Source of the DNA: Lachnospiraceae bacterium
Lineage (GTDB): Bacteria > Bacillota > Clostridia > Lachnospirales > Anaerotignaceae
Direction of reading: 5' to 3'
DNA length: 40,173 nucleotides
Assembly (NCBI GenBank): GCA_015057875.1
Contig: SVDG01000002.1
Coordinates: forward strand, 1-40,173
Shown here: piece by piece, positions 1 to 7,852 of the stretch
Position numbering within the stretch: position 1 is the first letter of the stretch
Layout of the letters: every line of letters starts with the position of its first letter
The notes under the pieces: model-generated
Seen by the model: the letters and a program-made list of their open reading frames with translations, nothing else
What the model was told of the DNA's origin: nothing
Databases searched by the model: none
Made by a program: the position numbers and the translations under genes

Positions 1-1
1 C

Positions 2-352
2 TATACAAGAAAAAGTGGTTTCGGTGTTGACTACAGAATGGATACACCTGAAGAGCTTGCTTCAGTTTTCTATACAAAAGAAACTCTCGGTTTAAAGGGC
101 GGTGTGCTTGTAACAAATCCCATCCCCGAGGAATATTCGATGGATCACGAGGTCATAAACAAAGCCATTGAAGAAGCTGTTGAGGAGAGCAAAAAACTCG
201 GCATCAAAGGCAAGGAAACAACTCCCTTCCTTCTTGCTAAGATTAAAGAGATCACAGGCGGAGACAGCCTTGATTCAAATATCCAGCTTGTTTATAACAA
301 CGCAAGACTTGCAGCTAAAACAGCAGCAGCACTTTGCGAGTTAAGGAAGTAA
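2..352 (+). CDS. psuG: Pseudouridine-5'-phosphate glycosidase, C-terminal part
   Basis: This is the 3' end of a gene that begins before the window; the frame is open from base 2 to the TAA at 350-352. The 116 visible residues match the C-terminal third of PsuG (indigoidine synthase A-like family). They include the GLKGGVLVTNPIPEEY core, the GKETTPFLLAKI helix and the GGDSLDSNIQLVYNNA motif, and end in the usual alanine-rich helix. PsuG reversibly cleaves the C-C glycosidic bond of pseudouridine 5'-phosphate to give ribose 5-phosphate and uracil, in the cytoplasm. The partner kinase PsuK, if present, would lie outside the window. Identity is seen in the sequence; function is family knowledge. 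Confidence 0.93.
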   Translation, partial: YTRKSGFGVDYRMDTPEELASVFYTKETLGLKGGVLVTNPIPEEYSMDHEVINKAIEEAVEESKKLGIKGKETTPFLLAKIKEITGGDSLDSNIQLVYNNARLAAKTAAALCELRK

Positions 353-560
353 TAAGACCTTGGGACGCTGTCCCAAACCCTGCCAAACTTTAACTGAAAA
401 CCCCCTATCCAATTTTGGATAGGGGGTTTTAAATTAAAAATTAGGTCAAGCCTTTTTAAATGACGAAACCGCCAGAGAAAGGGCGGCGGCATAGCCGTTC
501 GCGAAGCGAATTTCTGAGCTTGCCAGCTTGCGGAGTTTGAGGCAGAGCCTCAAGGTCTTA
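353..560. repeat. 208-bp inverted-repeat element with GC-rich hairpins
   Basis: The stretch between the convergent psuG and rlmH genes starts and ends with the same 10 bases in inverted orientation (TAAGACCTTG at 353-362, its complement at 551-560). The similarity continues inward for about 25 more bases at roughly 70 percent, including a small stem (GGGACGCTGTCCC on the left, GAGGCAGAGCCTC on the right). Inside are a strong terminator hairpin and several GC-rich hairpins (CCGCC/GGGCGG near 470-488, TTCGCGAAGCGAA near 498-510). It looks like two inverted copies of a dispersed short repeat or a MITE-like remnant. No target-site duplication is clear. Confidence 0.55.
397..430. terminator. Bidirectional intrinsic terminator
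   Basis: A perfect 14-bp stem (AAAACCCCCTATCC at 397-410, complement at 417-430) with loop AATTTT. It has A-rich and T-rich flanks, so it can end psuG transcripts from the left and rlmH transcripts from the right. Confidence 0.9.
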
Positions 561-567
561 ATATTTC

Positions 568-1047
568 TTACTTATGATAAGGCTCATGCTTGATTATGCG
601 AAATGCCCGATAAATCTGCTCCATCAGTATCATACGCATAAGCTGGTGAGGAAATGTCATTTTAGAGAAGCTGAGCTTATAATCCGCACGATCGACAACA
701 GCCTTACTAAGCCCTAAAGACCCGCCTATCACAAAGGCAATAGAGCTTATGCCGGACACAGCCTTCTTCTCAAAAAAGTCCGCCAAATCCTCGCTGCTCA
801 GCATCTTCCCGTCAATACAAAGGGCAACCACAAAGGCATCCTCGGTTATCTTTTTAAGTATCCTCTCGCCCTCTTTTGTCTTTACCTGTTCCTCTTCCGC
901 AGGGCTTAAATTCTCCGGTGCCTTTTCATCAGCCACTTCGGCTATCTCTATTTTAGCATAGCGTCCCAGTCGTTTTTTATACTCCTCAACGCCGTCACTG
1001 AAATATTTTTCTTTAAGCTTTCCAACACAAACGACCGTTATCTTCAT
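568..1047 (-). CDS. rlmH: 23S rRNA (pseudouridine(1915)-N3)-methyltransferase RlmH
   Basis: The 159-residue protein has the normal length of this SPOUT-class methyltransferase. It starts with [16 protein letters not shown] and carries the SAM-binding knot motif [10 protein letters not shown]. It ends in HEPYHK, the typical RlmH tail. The enzyme methylates pseudouridine 1915 in helix 69 of 23S rRNA on assembled ribosomes. A GGAG lies 6 bases before the ATG. It is the last gene of a murA-walJ-rlmH run, 9 bases after walJ. In Bacillus rlmH also lies near the wal (yyc) genes, so its neighbourhood here is conserved although the wal two-component genes are on the opposite strand. Confidence 0.95.
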   Translation of the reverse strand: MKITVVCVGKLKEKYFSDGVEEYKKRLGRYAKIEIAEVADEKAPENLSPAEEEQVKTKEGERILKKITEDAFVVALCIDGKMLSSEDLADFFEKKAVSGISSIAFVIGGSLGLSKAVVDRADYKLSFSKMTFPHQLMRMILMEQIYRAFRIIKHEPYHK

Positions 1048-1056
1048 CGTTATCTC

Positions 1057-1854
1057 CTAAAACGTAACGGGCATGCTGACAGAATATCTGAGAGCCATAT
1101 CCATTTTCAGATCCCGCCCGATATAAATATTGTTATTGTTAAGTATGGCCTCCACAGTATCATAGGCGAGGTGCGGCGTATTGTTTTCCGCACTTAAGTG
1201 ACCCAAAAAGACGTGCTTTAGCCTTTCGTTCATTATGCTTGCAAGAAGCTCTCCTGCGGCAATATTTGAAATATGCCCGAAGTCTCCCATTATCCTCTTT
1301 TTAAGTGCCCATGTATAAGGCCCGTTTCTTAGCATTTCAAGGTCATGGTTAGCCTCAAGCAAAAGCACATCGCTATCTGTTATGTTATCGCGTATTTCTT
1401 CTGTAATATGTCCTAAGTCCGTAGCAAGGGTCATTTTTATATTATCCGCAAAAACGCTGTATCCCACAGGGTCTGCCGCATCATGCGGTATACTGAAGGG
1501 TTTGACACACATATCGTTTATTATACAGTTTTCACCGCTGTAAACGATTTTTCTGTTATGTCTGGCTATAGTTCCAAGGCTTCCTTCCATCGCCTCCCAT
1601 GTAGCCTGAGTGGCATAAATGGGTATATCAAATCTCCTTGAAAGTATACCTGCACCCTTAATGTGGTCAACGTGTTCATGAGTAATAAAAAGGGCATCAA
1701 GACTGCCTCCGTCTACACCGAGTGTCTCCAAGCCCTCCTGTATCTTTTTGCCGCTTACTCCCGCATCAATAAGTATACGGGTACCGCCTGTGGCAATATA
1801 TGTGCAATTACCGCTGCTTCCGCTGGATATCGGACAAAACATAGCCTTGATCAT
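1057..1854 (-). CDS. walJ: WalJ/YycJ-type metallo-beta-lactamase-fold hydrolase
   Basis: A 265-residue MBL-fold protein with the metal motif H59-E-H61-V-D63-H64 (THEHVDH) and the SSGSSGNC N-terminal turn characteristic of the YycJ/WalJ group. The ATG at 1854 is preferred over the TTG two codons earlier because AGGAG lies 6 bases before it. In Bacillus, walJ is the last gene of the walRKHIJ operon and is linked to cell division and wall metabolism; a 5'-exonuclease-like activity has been proposed for the group. Here it sits between murA and rlmH on the opposite strand from walRK. Family assignment is firm, exact substrate unknown. Confidence 0.88.
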   Translation of the reverse strand: MIKAMFCPISSGSSGNCTYIATGGTRILIDAGVSGKKIQEGLETLGVDGGSLDALFITHEHVDHIKGAGILSRRFDIPIYATQATWEAMEGSLGTIARHNRKIVYSGENCIINDMCVKPFSIPHDAADPVGYSVFADNIKMTLATDLGHITEEIRDNITDSDVLLLEANHDLEMLRNGPYTWALKKRIMGDFGHISNIAAGELLASIMNERLKHVFLGHLSAENNTPHLAYDTVEAILNNNNIYIGRDLKMDMALRYSVSMPVTF

Positions 1855-1873
1855 ATCCAACTCCTGCTTTTTA

Positions 1874-3136
1874 TCATTCTTTAACTCTTTTTATATAGGC
1901 ACCTAAAGCGGAAAGCTTTTCTTCAACCGCCTCATAGCCTCTGTCTATGTATTTTACATCATTTATCTCTGTTACGCCCTCTGCCGCAAGTGCCGCAACT
2001 ATCATAGCCGCACCCGCCCTTAAATCAGTTGCTTTAACAGTTGTACCTTTAAGTGCATCAACACCCTCAACAGTAGCCTCTCTTCCATCAACAGATATTT
2101 TTGCACCCATAAGATTAAGCTGGTCAACATACTGGAAACGGTTATCCCATACGTTTTCCGTAATAACGCTCTTACCGTTACATACGCTTAAAAGCGCCGC
2201 AATCTGGGGCTGTAGATCTGTGGGGAAACCAGGATAACTCATTGTTTTAATATTAGTATTATAAAGCTTTTTGCCGCCGATTATCCTGATTGAATCATCA
2301 TGCTCATGAACTTCAACATTCATCTCAACAAGCTTTGCTGTAAGGCAGTCCATATGCTTGGGGATTATATTCCTTACAAGAACATCTCCGCCTGTTATGG
2401 CTGAGGCTATCATATATGTTCCTGCCTCTATCTGGTCAGGGATGATAGTATATTCAGCACCCTTGAGGCTTTCAACACCAACAATTCTTATAACGTCAGT
2501 ACCTGCCCCTTTTATCTTGGCTCCCATAAGGTTAAGGAAGTTTGCTGTATCAACAACATGAGGCTCTTTAGCCGCATTTTCAATGATTGTTGTTCCCTCT
2601 GCAAGAATAGCCGCAAGCATTACGTTGATGGTTGCACCAACAGACACAACGTCCATATATATTGATGTACCAATAAGCCTGTTAGCTTTGGCAATAACTA
2701 TACCCTTTTCTTCATCGACCTCAACATCCGCACCAAGTGCTCTGAAGCCTTTGATATGCTGGTCGATAGGTCTGTTGCCGAAGTTACATCCTCCGGGAAG
2801 CGCTACTTCTGCTTCTTTAAAACGTCCGAGCATAGCACCCAAAAGATAATAAGATGCCCTTATTTTTCTTACATCCTCAGTAACAGCCTTCTTTGTTTTA
2901 AGATCTCTGCTGTCGATTTTAAGAGTATGGTTGTTTAAAAACTCACACTCTGCTCCGATATTTGTCAACGTATTGTAAAGGCAATATACATCCTCTATGC
3001 AAGGAAGATTATCTATAATACAAACATCATTTGCCATAATAGCCGCAGGTATAATCGCTACCGCAGCATTTTTTGCACCGCTTATGGAAACCTCGCCTTG
3101 TAATCGGCGCTGACCTGTAATAATCAGTTTATCCAT
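1874..3136 (-). CDS. murA: UDP-N-acetylglucosamine 1-carboxyvinyltransferase MurA
   Basis: A 420-residue EPSP-synthase-fold enzyme of normal MurA length. It transfers enolpyruvate from PEP to UDP-GlcNAc, the first committed step of peptidoglycan synthesis, in the cytoplasm. Visible landmarks are the substrate loop near residues 20-23 (GAKNAA), R93 in the RASYYLLGA helix, the loop LPGGCNFGNRPIDQH with catalytic C117, and a C-terminal DLRAGAAMI segment. C117 predicts fosfomycin sensitivity, since resistant forms have Asp there. The ATG at 3136 fits MurA starts better than the TTG at 3148, although its AAGGA is 12 bases upstream. It heads the murA-walJ-rlmH run. Confidence 0.96.
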   Translation of the reverse strand: MDKLIITGQRRLQGEVSISGAKNAAVAIIPAAIMANDVCIIDNLPCIEDVYCLYNTLTNIGAECEFLNNHTLKIDSRDLKTKKAVTEDVRKIRASYYLLGAMLGRFKEAEVALPGGCNFGNRPIDQHIKGFRALGADVEVDEEKGIVIAKANRLIGTSIYMDVVSVGATINVMLAAILAEGTTIIENAAKEPHVVDTANFLNLMGAKIKGAGTDVIRIVGVESLKGAEYTIIPDQIEAGTYMIASAITGGDVLVRNIIPKHMDCLTAKLVEMNVEVHEHDDSIRIIGGKKLYNTNIKTMSYPGFPTDLQPQIAALLSVCNGKSVITENVWDNRFQYVDQLNLMGAKISVDGREATVEGVDALKGTTVKATDLRAGAAMIVAALAAEGVTEINDVKYIDRGYEAVEEKLSALGAYIKRVKE

Positions 3137-3163
3137 AGGTCTGATCAATCCTTCCGAAAATTA

Positions 3164-3192
3164 TATATATAACATAGCTTTATAGCATACAA
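3164..3192 (-). promoter_or_regulatory. murA: Possible murA promoter
   Basis: TTGTAT (3187-3192) and TATATA (3164-3169) are separated by 17 bases on the minus strand, giving a leader of about 20 bases before the murA ribosome site. The region is AT-rich, so other -10 choices exist. Confidence 0.4.
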
Positions 3193-3270
3193 ATCACTAT
3201 AAAACAGACTTTGTTCAAATTTTATCATTCTGTTATTATATCATACAATACTTAGCATTTAAAGGATTTT

Positions 3271-4638
3271 TTACTCTTTATCAGTATTTTTGTGGATAGC
3301 ATCCTTTTTCCATACGCCGCTGAAATAGAATATACTCGAAGGTATAAGCCCCGCAAACTGGCTTAAACCAAGAGCCATAAAGATCCCGCTGAGGCCAAGA
3401 CCTAAAATATCCTCAAAAACAAACACAAGGCTTATCCTTGCGAGCACCATATTGCAAATAGCATTCATCATAGCAAATATCGAATTGCCTGAGCCTGTGG
3501 CAAAACCGCTGAACATAAAAACAACCGCATTGCCTAAATAGCATATACTTACGTATTTTATATACTGAAGACCTATCTCCACCGTATCGGCATCGCAGCC
3601 AAAAAGCTCTATAAGCGTTCCTCCGTTAAGCCTTACAACAGCAAATATGCATACAGCAAACACAAGGCTCATCCTTATTCCCGCAAAAAGCGTCTTTTTG
3701 GCCCTTTCTATCTCCCTTGCTCCAAGGTTCTGCCCAGCCATAGAGGATATAGCCTGAGATATGGCTATAGCAGGAAGTATAGCAAAAGAGTCTATTTTTG
3801 AGCATATTCCTGCTGCAGTTGATGCCGCAAGTCCATAAGCATTTATACGACTTATAACAAAGAATATAGATACATTTACCACCGTTGACTGAACAGCAGA
3901 TGGCAGACCTATCTTAAATATAAGCGGAAGCTTGCTTTTATCAATAACAAAGCTTTTAGGCTTAAAGTCAAAAATAAAGTTCTGCCTGTAAAGAGTTATA
4001 ACGGCGAGAGTAAAGCTTAATGCCTGCGCTATTATAGTAGCAAGGGCAGCGCCTCCCGCTCCCATCTCAAGGGGACCTACAAAAATAATATCCAGTATAA
4101 TATTTGTAAACGCTGCAACAGCTACAAACATAAGCGGTCTTTTTGAATCTCCAAGGCCCCTTAAAACAGCACTTACTGCATTATAACCACAAATAAATAC
4201 TGTTCCCGTAAAGCAGATATAAAGATAATTACATGCCTCCCTGTAAGACTCCACAGGAGTTTTAAGCAGAGTAAGCAGATTAGGTGTTATAAGCATACCG
4301 CCCACAGTAAAAAGAACGCTCAGGATAAGGAACATAGTAAAAATAGTGCCTATGGTTTTTCTGGCATTTTCCTCTTCCCTTGCACCTATATACTGGGCAA
4401 CAAGCACCGTACCGCTCATAGCAAAGCCACTTACAAGGTTTGTTATAAAATAAGACACGTTTGAGCTGATGTTTACAGCTGTTATCCCATAATCACCCAT
4501 AAACTGCCCTACTATGAACATATCAACAATACCATATAATGCCTGCAGTACCTGAGCAAGCAAAAAGGGTATGGCAAATTTCAAAAGTTTTCTGCTTACA
4601 TTACCTTGTGTAAGATCACTTCTGTATTTATCTTCCAT
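3271..4638 (-). CDS. MATE family multidrug/sodium antiporter
   Basis: A 455-residue polytopic membrane protein with about 12 transmembrane helices and the two-fold repeat of MATE exporters. It has the N-terminal FAIPFLLAQVLQALYGIVDMF signature, the GLPSAVQS repeat at the start of the second half, and the MAGQNLGA and VAQYIGA loop motifs. MATE proteins expel cationic drugs or metabolites using Na+ or H+ gradients. No substrate can be read from sequence. It is transcribed away from walRK; a TATAAT lies upstream on the minus strand (4676-4681), but no convincing -35 was found. A GGAAGAG lies about a dozen bases before the ATG. Confidence 0.92.
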   Translation of the reverse strand: MEDKYRSDLTQGNVSRKLLKFAIPFLLAQVLQALYGIVDMFIVGQFMGDYGITAVNISSNVSYFITNLVSGFAMSGTVLVAQYIGAREEENARKTIGTIFTMFLILSVLFTVGGMLITPNLLTLLKTPVESYREACNYLYICFTGTVFICGYNAVSAVLRGLGDSKRPLMFVAVAAFTNIILDIIFVGPLEMGAGGAALATIIAQALSFTLAVITLYRQNFIFDFKPKSFVIDKSKLPLIFKIGLPSAVQSTVVNVSIFFVISRINAYGLAASTAAGICSKIDSFAILPAIAISQAISSMAGQNLGAREIERAKKTLFAGIRMSLVFAVCIFAVVRLNGGTLIELFGCDADTVEIGLQYIKYVSICYLGNAVVFMFSGFATGSGNSIFAMMNAICNMVLARISLVFVFEDILGLGLSGIFMALGLSQFAGLIPSSIFYFSGVWKKDAIHKNTDKE

Positions 4639-4726
4639 TTAAACTCATCTCTTCCAAAGTAAACATACTATATTGATTATAGTACATCCTTCTTGGTTTA
4701 TCCACCAAAAGATGACCTTATTTGCG

Positions 4727-4755
4727 TTGTTTTTTCACAATAAATTTAGTATAAT
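4727..4755 (+). promoter_or_regulatory. walR: Promoter of walR-walK
   Basis: TTGTTT (4727-4732), a 17-base spacer and a consensus TATAAT (4750-4755), then GGAGGTG at 4773-4779, eight bases before the ATG at 4788. No WalR-type TGTAAT repeats are seen here, unlike the region after walK. Confidence 0.7.
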
Positions 4756-4787
4756 TGTTTTAATCTTAAACCGGAGGTGCTTATATC

Positions 4788-5504
4788 ATGGGAAGAAAAA
4801 TTCTTGTTGTTGATGACGAGATGAATATAGTAAATATCCTTGCCTTCAACCTTAAAAAAGAAGGCTATGAAGTAATAACTGCTTTTGACGGAGCAGAGGG
4901 TATTAAAAAGGCTTACGAGCAGGAGCCTGACCTTATACTGCTTGACGTTATGATGCCTATTATAGACGGCTACGAGGCCTGCAGAAAGATAAGAGAAAGA
5001 TTCCAGACACCTATAATAATGCTTACAGCCAAGGCAGAAGAGGTGGACAAGGTTTTAGGTCTTGAGCTTGGAGCTGACGATTATGTTACAAAGCCTTTCA
5101 GCGTAAGAGAACTTATGGCAAGAGTAAAAGCAAATCTTCGCAGAAGTGCAGCTGTAATGCCCGCCGTTACAGAAGAAGTAAAACCCGCAGAACCCGAAAA
5201 CCCCAATATTATGAAATTCGGCACCCTCACAATAGATACATCTCTTTATGAGGTAAGAAAAAGCGGAGAGCTTATTGATCTCACATTAAGAGAATACGAG
5301 CTTCTTAAATTCCTTGCAGAAAACAATACACAGGTATTCTCAAGAGAAGCTCTTCTTGAAAAAGTGTGGGGATATGAATTCCCCGGTGATGTCAGAACAG
5401 TTGATGTAACTGTAAGACGTTTACGTGAAAAAGTAGAAGATAATCCCGCAAAACCTGCTTACATCATAACAAAACGTGGTGTAGGCTATCACTTCGGAGC
5501 ATAA
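4788..5504 (+). CDS. walR: Two-component response regulator WalR/YycF-like
   Basis: A 238-residue OmpR/PhoB-class regulator. The receiver domain occupies residues 1-120, with acidic pocket D9/D10, phosphoacceptor D53 (LILLDVMMP), and the conserved T and K of MLTAKA and YVTKPF. A linker rich in Pro and Glu (about 125-140) leads to a winged-helix DNA-binding domain with LTLREYELLKFL and VWGYEFPGDVRTVDVTVRRLREK. It is paired with the kinase 24 bases downstream. The yycH- and yycI-like genes that follow identify it as the WalR regulator of cell-wall homeostasis rather than PhoB. The assignment rests on motifs plus synteny. Confidence 0.9.
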   Translation: MGRKILVVDDEMNIVNILAFNLKKEGYEVITAFDGAEGIKKAYEQEPDLILLDVMMPIIDGYEACRKIRERFQTPIIMLTAKAEEVDKVLGLELGADDYVTKPFSVRELMARVKANLRRSAAVMPAVTEEVKPAEPENPNIMKFGTLTIDTSLYEVRKSGELIDLTLREYELLKFLAENNTQVFSREALLEKVWGYEFPGDVRTVDVTVRRLREKVEDNPAKPAYIITKRGVGYHFGA

Positions 5505-5528
5505 AAACGAAAGACAGGTGCACACCAG

Positions 5529-7292
5529 ATGAAAAGCATTAAACTGAAGCTCATCATAATGTATCTTGCTCTCGTGCTCATAGTTATGATGGTAAGCGGA
5601 ACATATATCATCTTCAGTCTTAAGGCTTCTGAAATAGACAAGGCCCAGAACCAGATGCAGCTTTATTCCGAAAAAATAAGCGAGCAGGTAGTGCTGAGCT
5701 TTGAGGAAACACAGTTCCAGTCAGGTCTTGACCAGTTTTCAACGGCAGATTCAACATCAAGCCAGATACAGGGAAACATCATAGACCTTAACGGCACTAC
5801 CTTAGCCTCAACTTCAGAAGAAAGAACGCCCTACCAGCAGTATAAATATTCCGTTATAATGACAGCTATGGCAGGCGAAGCATCCTTTTCGACCGAAAGA
5901 GATGATTCCTCAATAGAATGGCTCAGATCAGCCTATCCCGTCGATATAAACGGCGAAGTAAAATATATAATTTTCTGCCAGATGGATGCAACCGAGATAA
6001 ATGATCATTTATCACAGACAGCTACAACTATCATTTTCTCATCCGTTCTTGCGCTTATACTCACAGCCTTTATGGGATATTTCTTTGCCCGCAGTCTTAC
6101 AGGCCCCATAGCCGCCCTTACAAGCAGAGCTAAGGAAATGGCAGAGGGTAACCTTTCCAACAGCGCTACGGTATACGCAAATGACGAGATAGGTCAGCTG
6201 ACCCACAGCTTCAACTTTATGGCCTCAGAGCTATCAAAGCATATAGCTGAAACAACAAAGGAGAAAAACCGTATCGAGATCATCCTCCACAATATGACAG
6301 ACGGTGTTATATCCTACAATAACCACGGAGAGCTTATGCTTTTTAATCCCGTCAGTATGGATCTGCTTGAGCTTAAGGAAATGATACCTACCCTTGATGA
6401 ATTTATATCATCCTACGATATAGACTCCAGCGTTTATCTTGATATGGGTAACGATTTCTTTAAAACAGCAGTATTCCCCGTAGGCAACAAATACGTTAAC
6501 GCAAGCTTTTCTCCCTATACCAACGAGAAAAACGAGTTTGCCGGCGTTATCGTTGTTCTTCAGGATATAACAGAGCAGAAAAAACTTGACGATATGCGTA
6601 AGGAGTTCGTAGCCAACGTTAGCCACGAGCTGCGCACGCCATTGACCACAATAAAAAGCTATACAGAAACTCTTATAGACGGGGCCATTGATGAAAGAGG
6701 TATTGCCCTCGATTTCCTCGATATCATAAACAGCGAGGCAGACCGTATGGCCTTCCTTGTAAGAGACCTTCTCCAGCTTTCAAGACTTGATAACAATCAG
6801 TACACTCTTAACCTTTCAAGGTTTAACCTTAACGACCTTATAAACGAAAACATAAGGCAGAACAAAATACATGCGGAAAACAAGCATCAGTCACTCAGCT
6901 ACGTGCCCTTTGACAATGATGTATCCGTTACAGCCGACCGAGACAGGGTAACACAGGTAGTAAATAACCTTTTATCCAACGCCATCAAGTATAGTCCCGA
7001 ACAGGCAAAAATAGATATTTCAGTTTCCGAAGACAGCCGTTTCTATAAGATAACCGTAAAGGATACAGGTATGGGTATCTCCAAAGAAGACCTGCCCCGT
7101 ATCTTTGAGCGTTTCTATCGTGTAGATAAGGCAAGAAGCCGTGCTATGGGCGGTACAGGTCTCGGCCTTGCCATAGCCAAAAACATAATGGAAAGCCACG
7201 GCGGAACGATTACAGCCGAAAGCGAATATGGCAAAGGTACTGCTATGACGATCTGGCTTCCCAAAGAAACAACAGAAACACCCAAAAACTAA
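5529..7292 (+). CDS. walK: Membrane sensor histidine kinase WalK/YycG-like
   Basis: A 587-residue kinase: TM1 at about 7-28, an extracellular region of about 135 residues, TM2 at about 166-187, a HAMP linker (to about 240), a PAS domain (about 248-350), then HisKA with the phospho-acceptor H366 in FVANVSHELRTPL. The HATPase_c domain has the N box NNLLSNAIKYS, the G1 box DTGMGIS and the G2 box GTGLGLAIAKN. The order TM-sensor-TM-HAMP-PAS-HisKA-HATPase is that of WalK. It should phosphorylate the regulator encoded just upstream. In Bacillus WalK senses cell-wall hydrolysis and is restrained by WalH/WalI, whose likely homologues follow. A weak AGGTG precedes the ATG by 8 bases. Confidence 0.9.
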   Translation: MKSIKLKLIIMYLALVLIVMMVSGTYIIFSLKASEIDKAQNQMQLYSEKISEQVVLSFEETQFQSGLDQFSTADSTSSQIQGNIIDLNGTTLASTSEERTPYQQYKYSVIMTAMAGEASFSTERDDSSIEWLRSAYPVDINGEVKYIIFCQMDATEINDHLSQTATTIIFSSVLALILTAFMGYFFARSLTGPIAALTSRAKEMAEGNLSNSATVYANDEIGQLTHSFNFMASELSKHIAETTKEKNRIEIILHNMTDGVISYNNHGELMLFNPVSMDLLELKEMIPTLDEFISSYDIDSSVYLDMGNDFFKTAVFPVGNKYVNASFSPYTNEKNEFAGVIVVLQDITEQKKLDDMRKEFVANVSHELRTPLTTIKSYTETLIDGAIDERGIALDFLDIINSEADRMAFLVRDLLQLSRLDNNQYTLNLSRFNLNDLINENIRQNKIHAENKHQSLSYVPFDNDVSVTADRDRVTQVVNNLLSNAIKYSPEQAKIDISVSEDSRFYKITVKDTGMGISKEDLPRIFERFYRVDKARSRAMGGTGLGLAIAKNIMESHGGTITAESEYGKGTAMTIWLPKETTETPKN

Positions 7293-7293
7293 A

Positions 7294-7332
7294 TGTAATT
7301 TAAACGTAAGCCCCATGTAATACGGATGTAAT
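7294..7332 (+). promoter_or_regulatory. Array of four WalR-box half-sites at 11-bp spacing
   Basis: Hexamers TGTAAT (7294), CGTAAG (7305), TGTAAT (7316) and TGTAAT (7327) recur exactly every 11 bases. The last pair, TGTAAT-N5-TGTAAT, is a perfect match to the published WalR/YycF consensus TGTWAH-N5-TGTWAH. The array begins two bases after the walK stop codon and runs into where a -35 box would sit for the TATAAT at 7343-7348. This is the geometry of activation by a PhoB-class regulator bound to tandem repeats. It suggests that WalR controls the genes downstream of walK. Confidence 0.72.
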
Positions 7333-7342
7333 AATAACAGTT

Positions 7343-7348
7343 TATAAT
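7343..7348 (+). promoter_or_regulatory. -10 element of the internal wal operon promoter
   Basis: A consensus TATAAT lies downstream of the WalR-type repeats. The hexamer that would be the -35 (about 7320-7325) is poor and overlaps the last two half-sites, consistent with an activator-dependent promoter. AGGAGG at 7371-7376 is the ribosome site of the next gene. Confidence 0.55.
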
Positions 7349-7384
7349 AAAATTACTTATTATACCGTAAAGGAGGCTTGCGTT

Positions 7385-7831
7385 ATGAAAAAAATACCCA
7401 CATTGTTTATTACCCTTATCTGTACGATAGTTTTTGCTATATCCGTATACGCAAAGCCCCTCGATAGCTATACCATATCAGGCGGAATAGATTTCAGTAA
7501 GGAAAGCGAATCGACCTTTGATGAAAACAGAGTGATATCCGGCACGGCACCCTGCGGAACAAAGGTTTTAATAACCATCTCTAACTCAGACAGCGTCAAC
7601 ACCGAAGTATTTGAAATAACCGTAGGCGCATCGGGTATATTCAGCAAAACTCTTCGCCTTGATAATGGCGAAAATCAGGTAAGTGTTCTGCTTTCCCTTG
7701 ACGGATATGATACTGTTGAAAAAGGAACCGTAATAAACAAAAAAGACAATAAAATAAAACACACTCTCAAAAAAGGTATATGTATACCAGGAGAAGGCAT
7801 ATCTGGAGATATAGTTTTATTTTATTCATAA
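7385..7831 (+). CDS. Small secreted protein with Ig-like fold in the wal operon
   Basis: The gene encodes 148 residues. Residues 1-23 form a signal peptide (MKKIPTLFITLICTIVFAISVYA) with an A-x-A-like cleavage site, so the mature product of about 125 residues is exported. The mature part is beta-rich. Residues about 48-110 follow a bacterial Ig/fibronectin-like pattern: a GTAPCGTKVLI turn, alternating hydrophobics, G-x-F-S-K-T-L-R-L, then a DNGENQVSV hairpin. No enzyme motif is visible. It lies between walK and the yycH-like gene, a slot with no gene in the Bacillus operon, behind its own WalR-type promoter. I infer an extracytoplasmic accessory role in the wall-sensing circuit; function is unknown. 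Confidence 0.75.
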   Translation: MKKIPTLFITLICTIVFAISVYAKPLDSYTISGGIDFSKESESTFDENRVISGTAPCGTKVLITISNSDSVNTEVFEITVGASGIFSKTLRLDNGENQVSVLLSLDGYDTVEKGTVINKKDNKIKHTLKKGICIPGEGISGDIVLFYS

Positions 7832-7852
7832 AAGCAAAAAGCGGTGATTGAT

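Noticed and set aside
292-492. Open frame on the minus strand between psuG and rlmH
   Set aside because: It crosses the terminator and psuG end, has no ribosome site and is composed of repeat DNA.
4788-7292. PhoB-PhoR pair instead of WalR-WalK
   Set aside because: The architecture alone is similar, but the following yycH- and yycI-like genes, the WalR box and the nearby walJ/rlmH point to the wal system.
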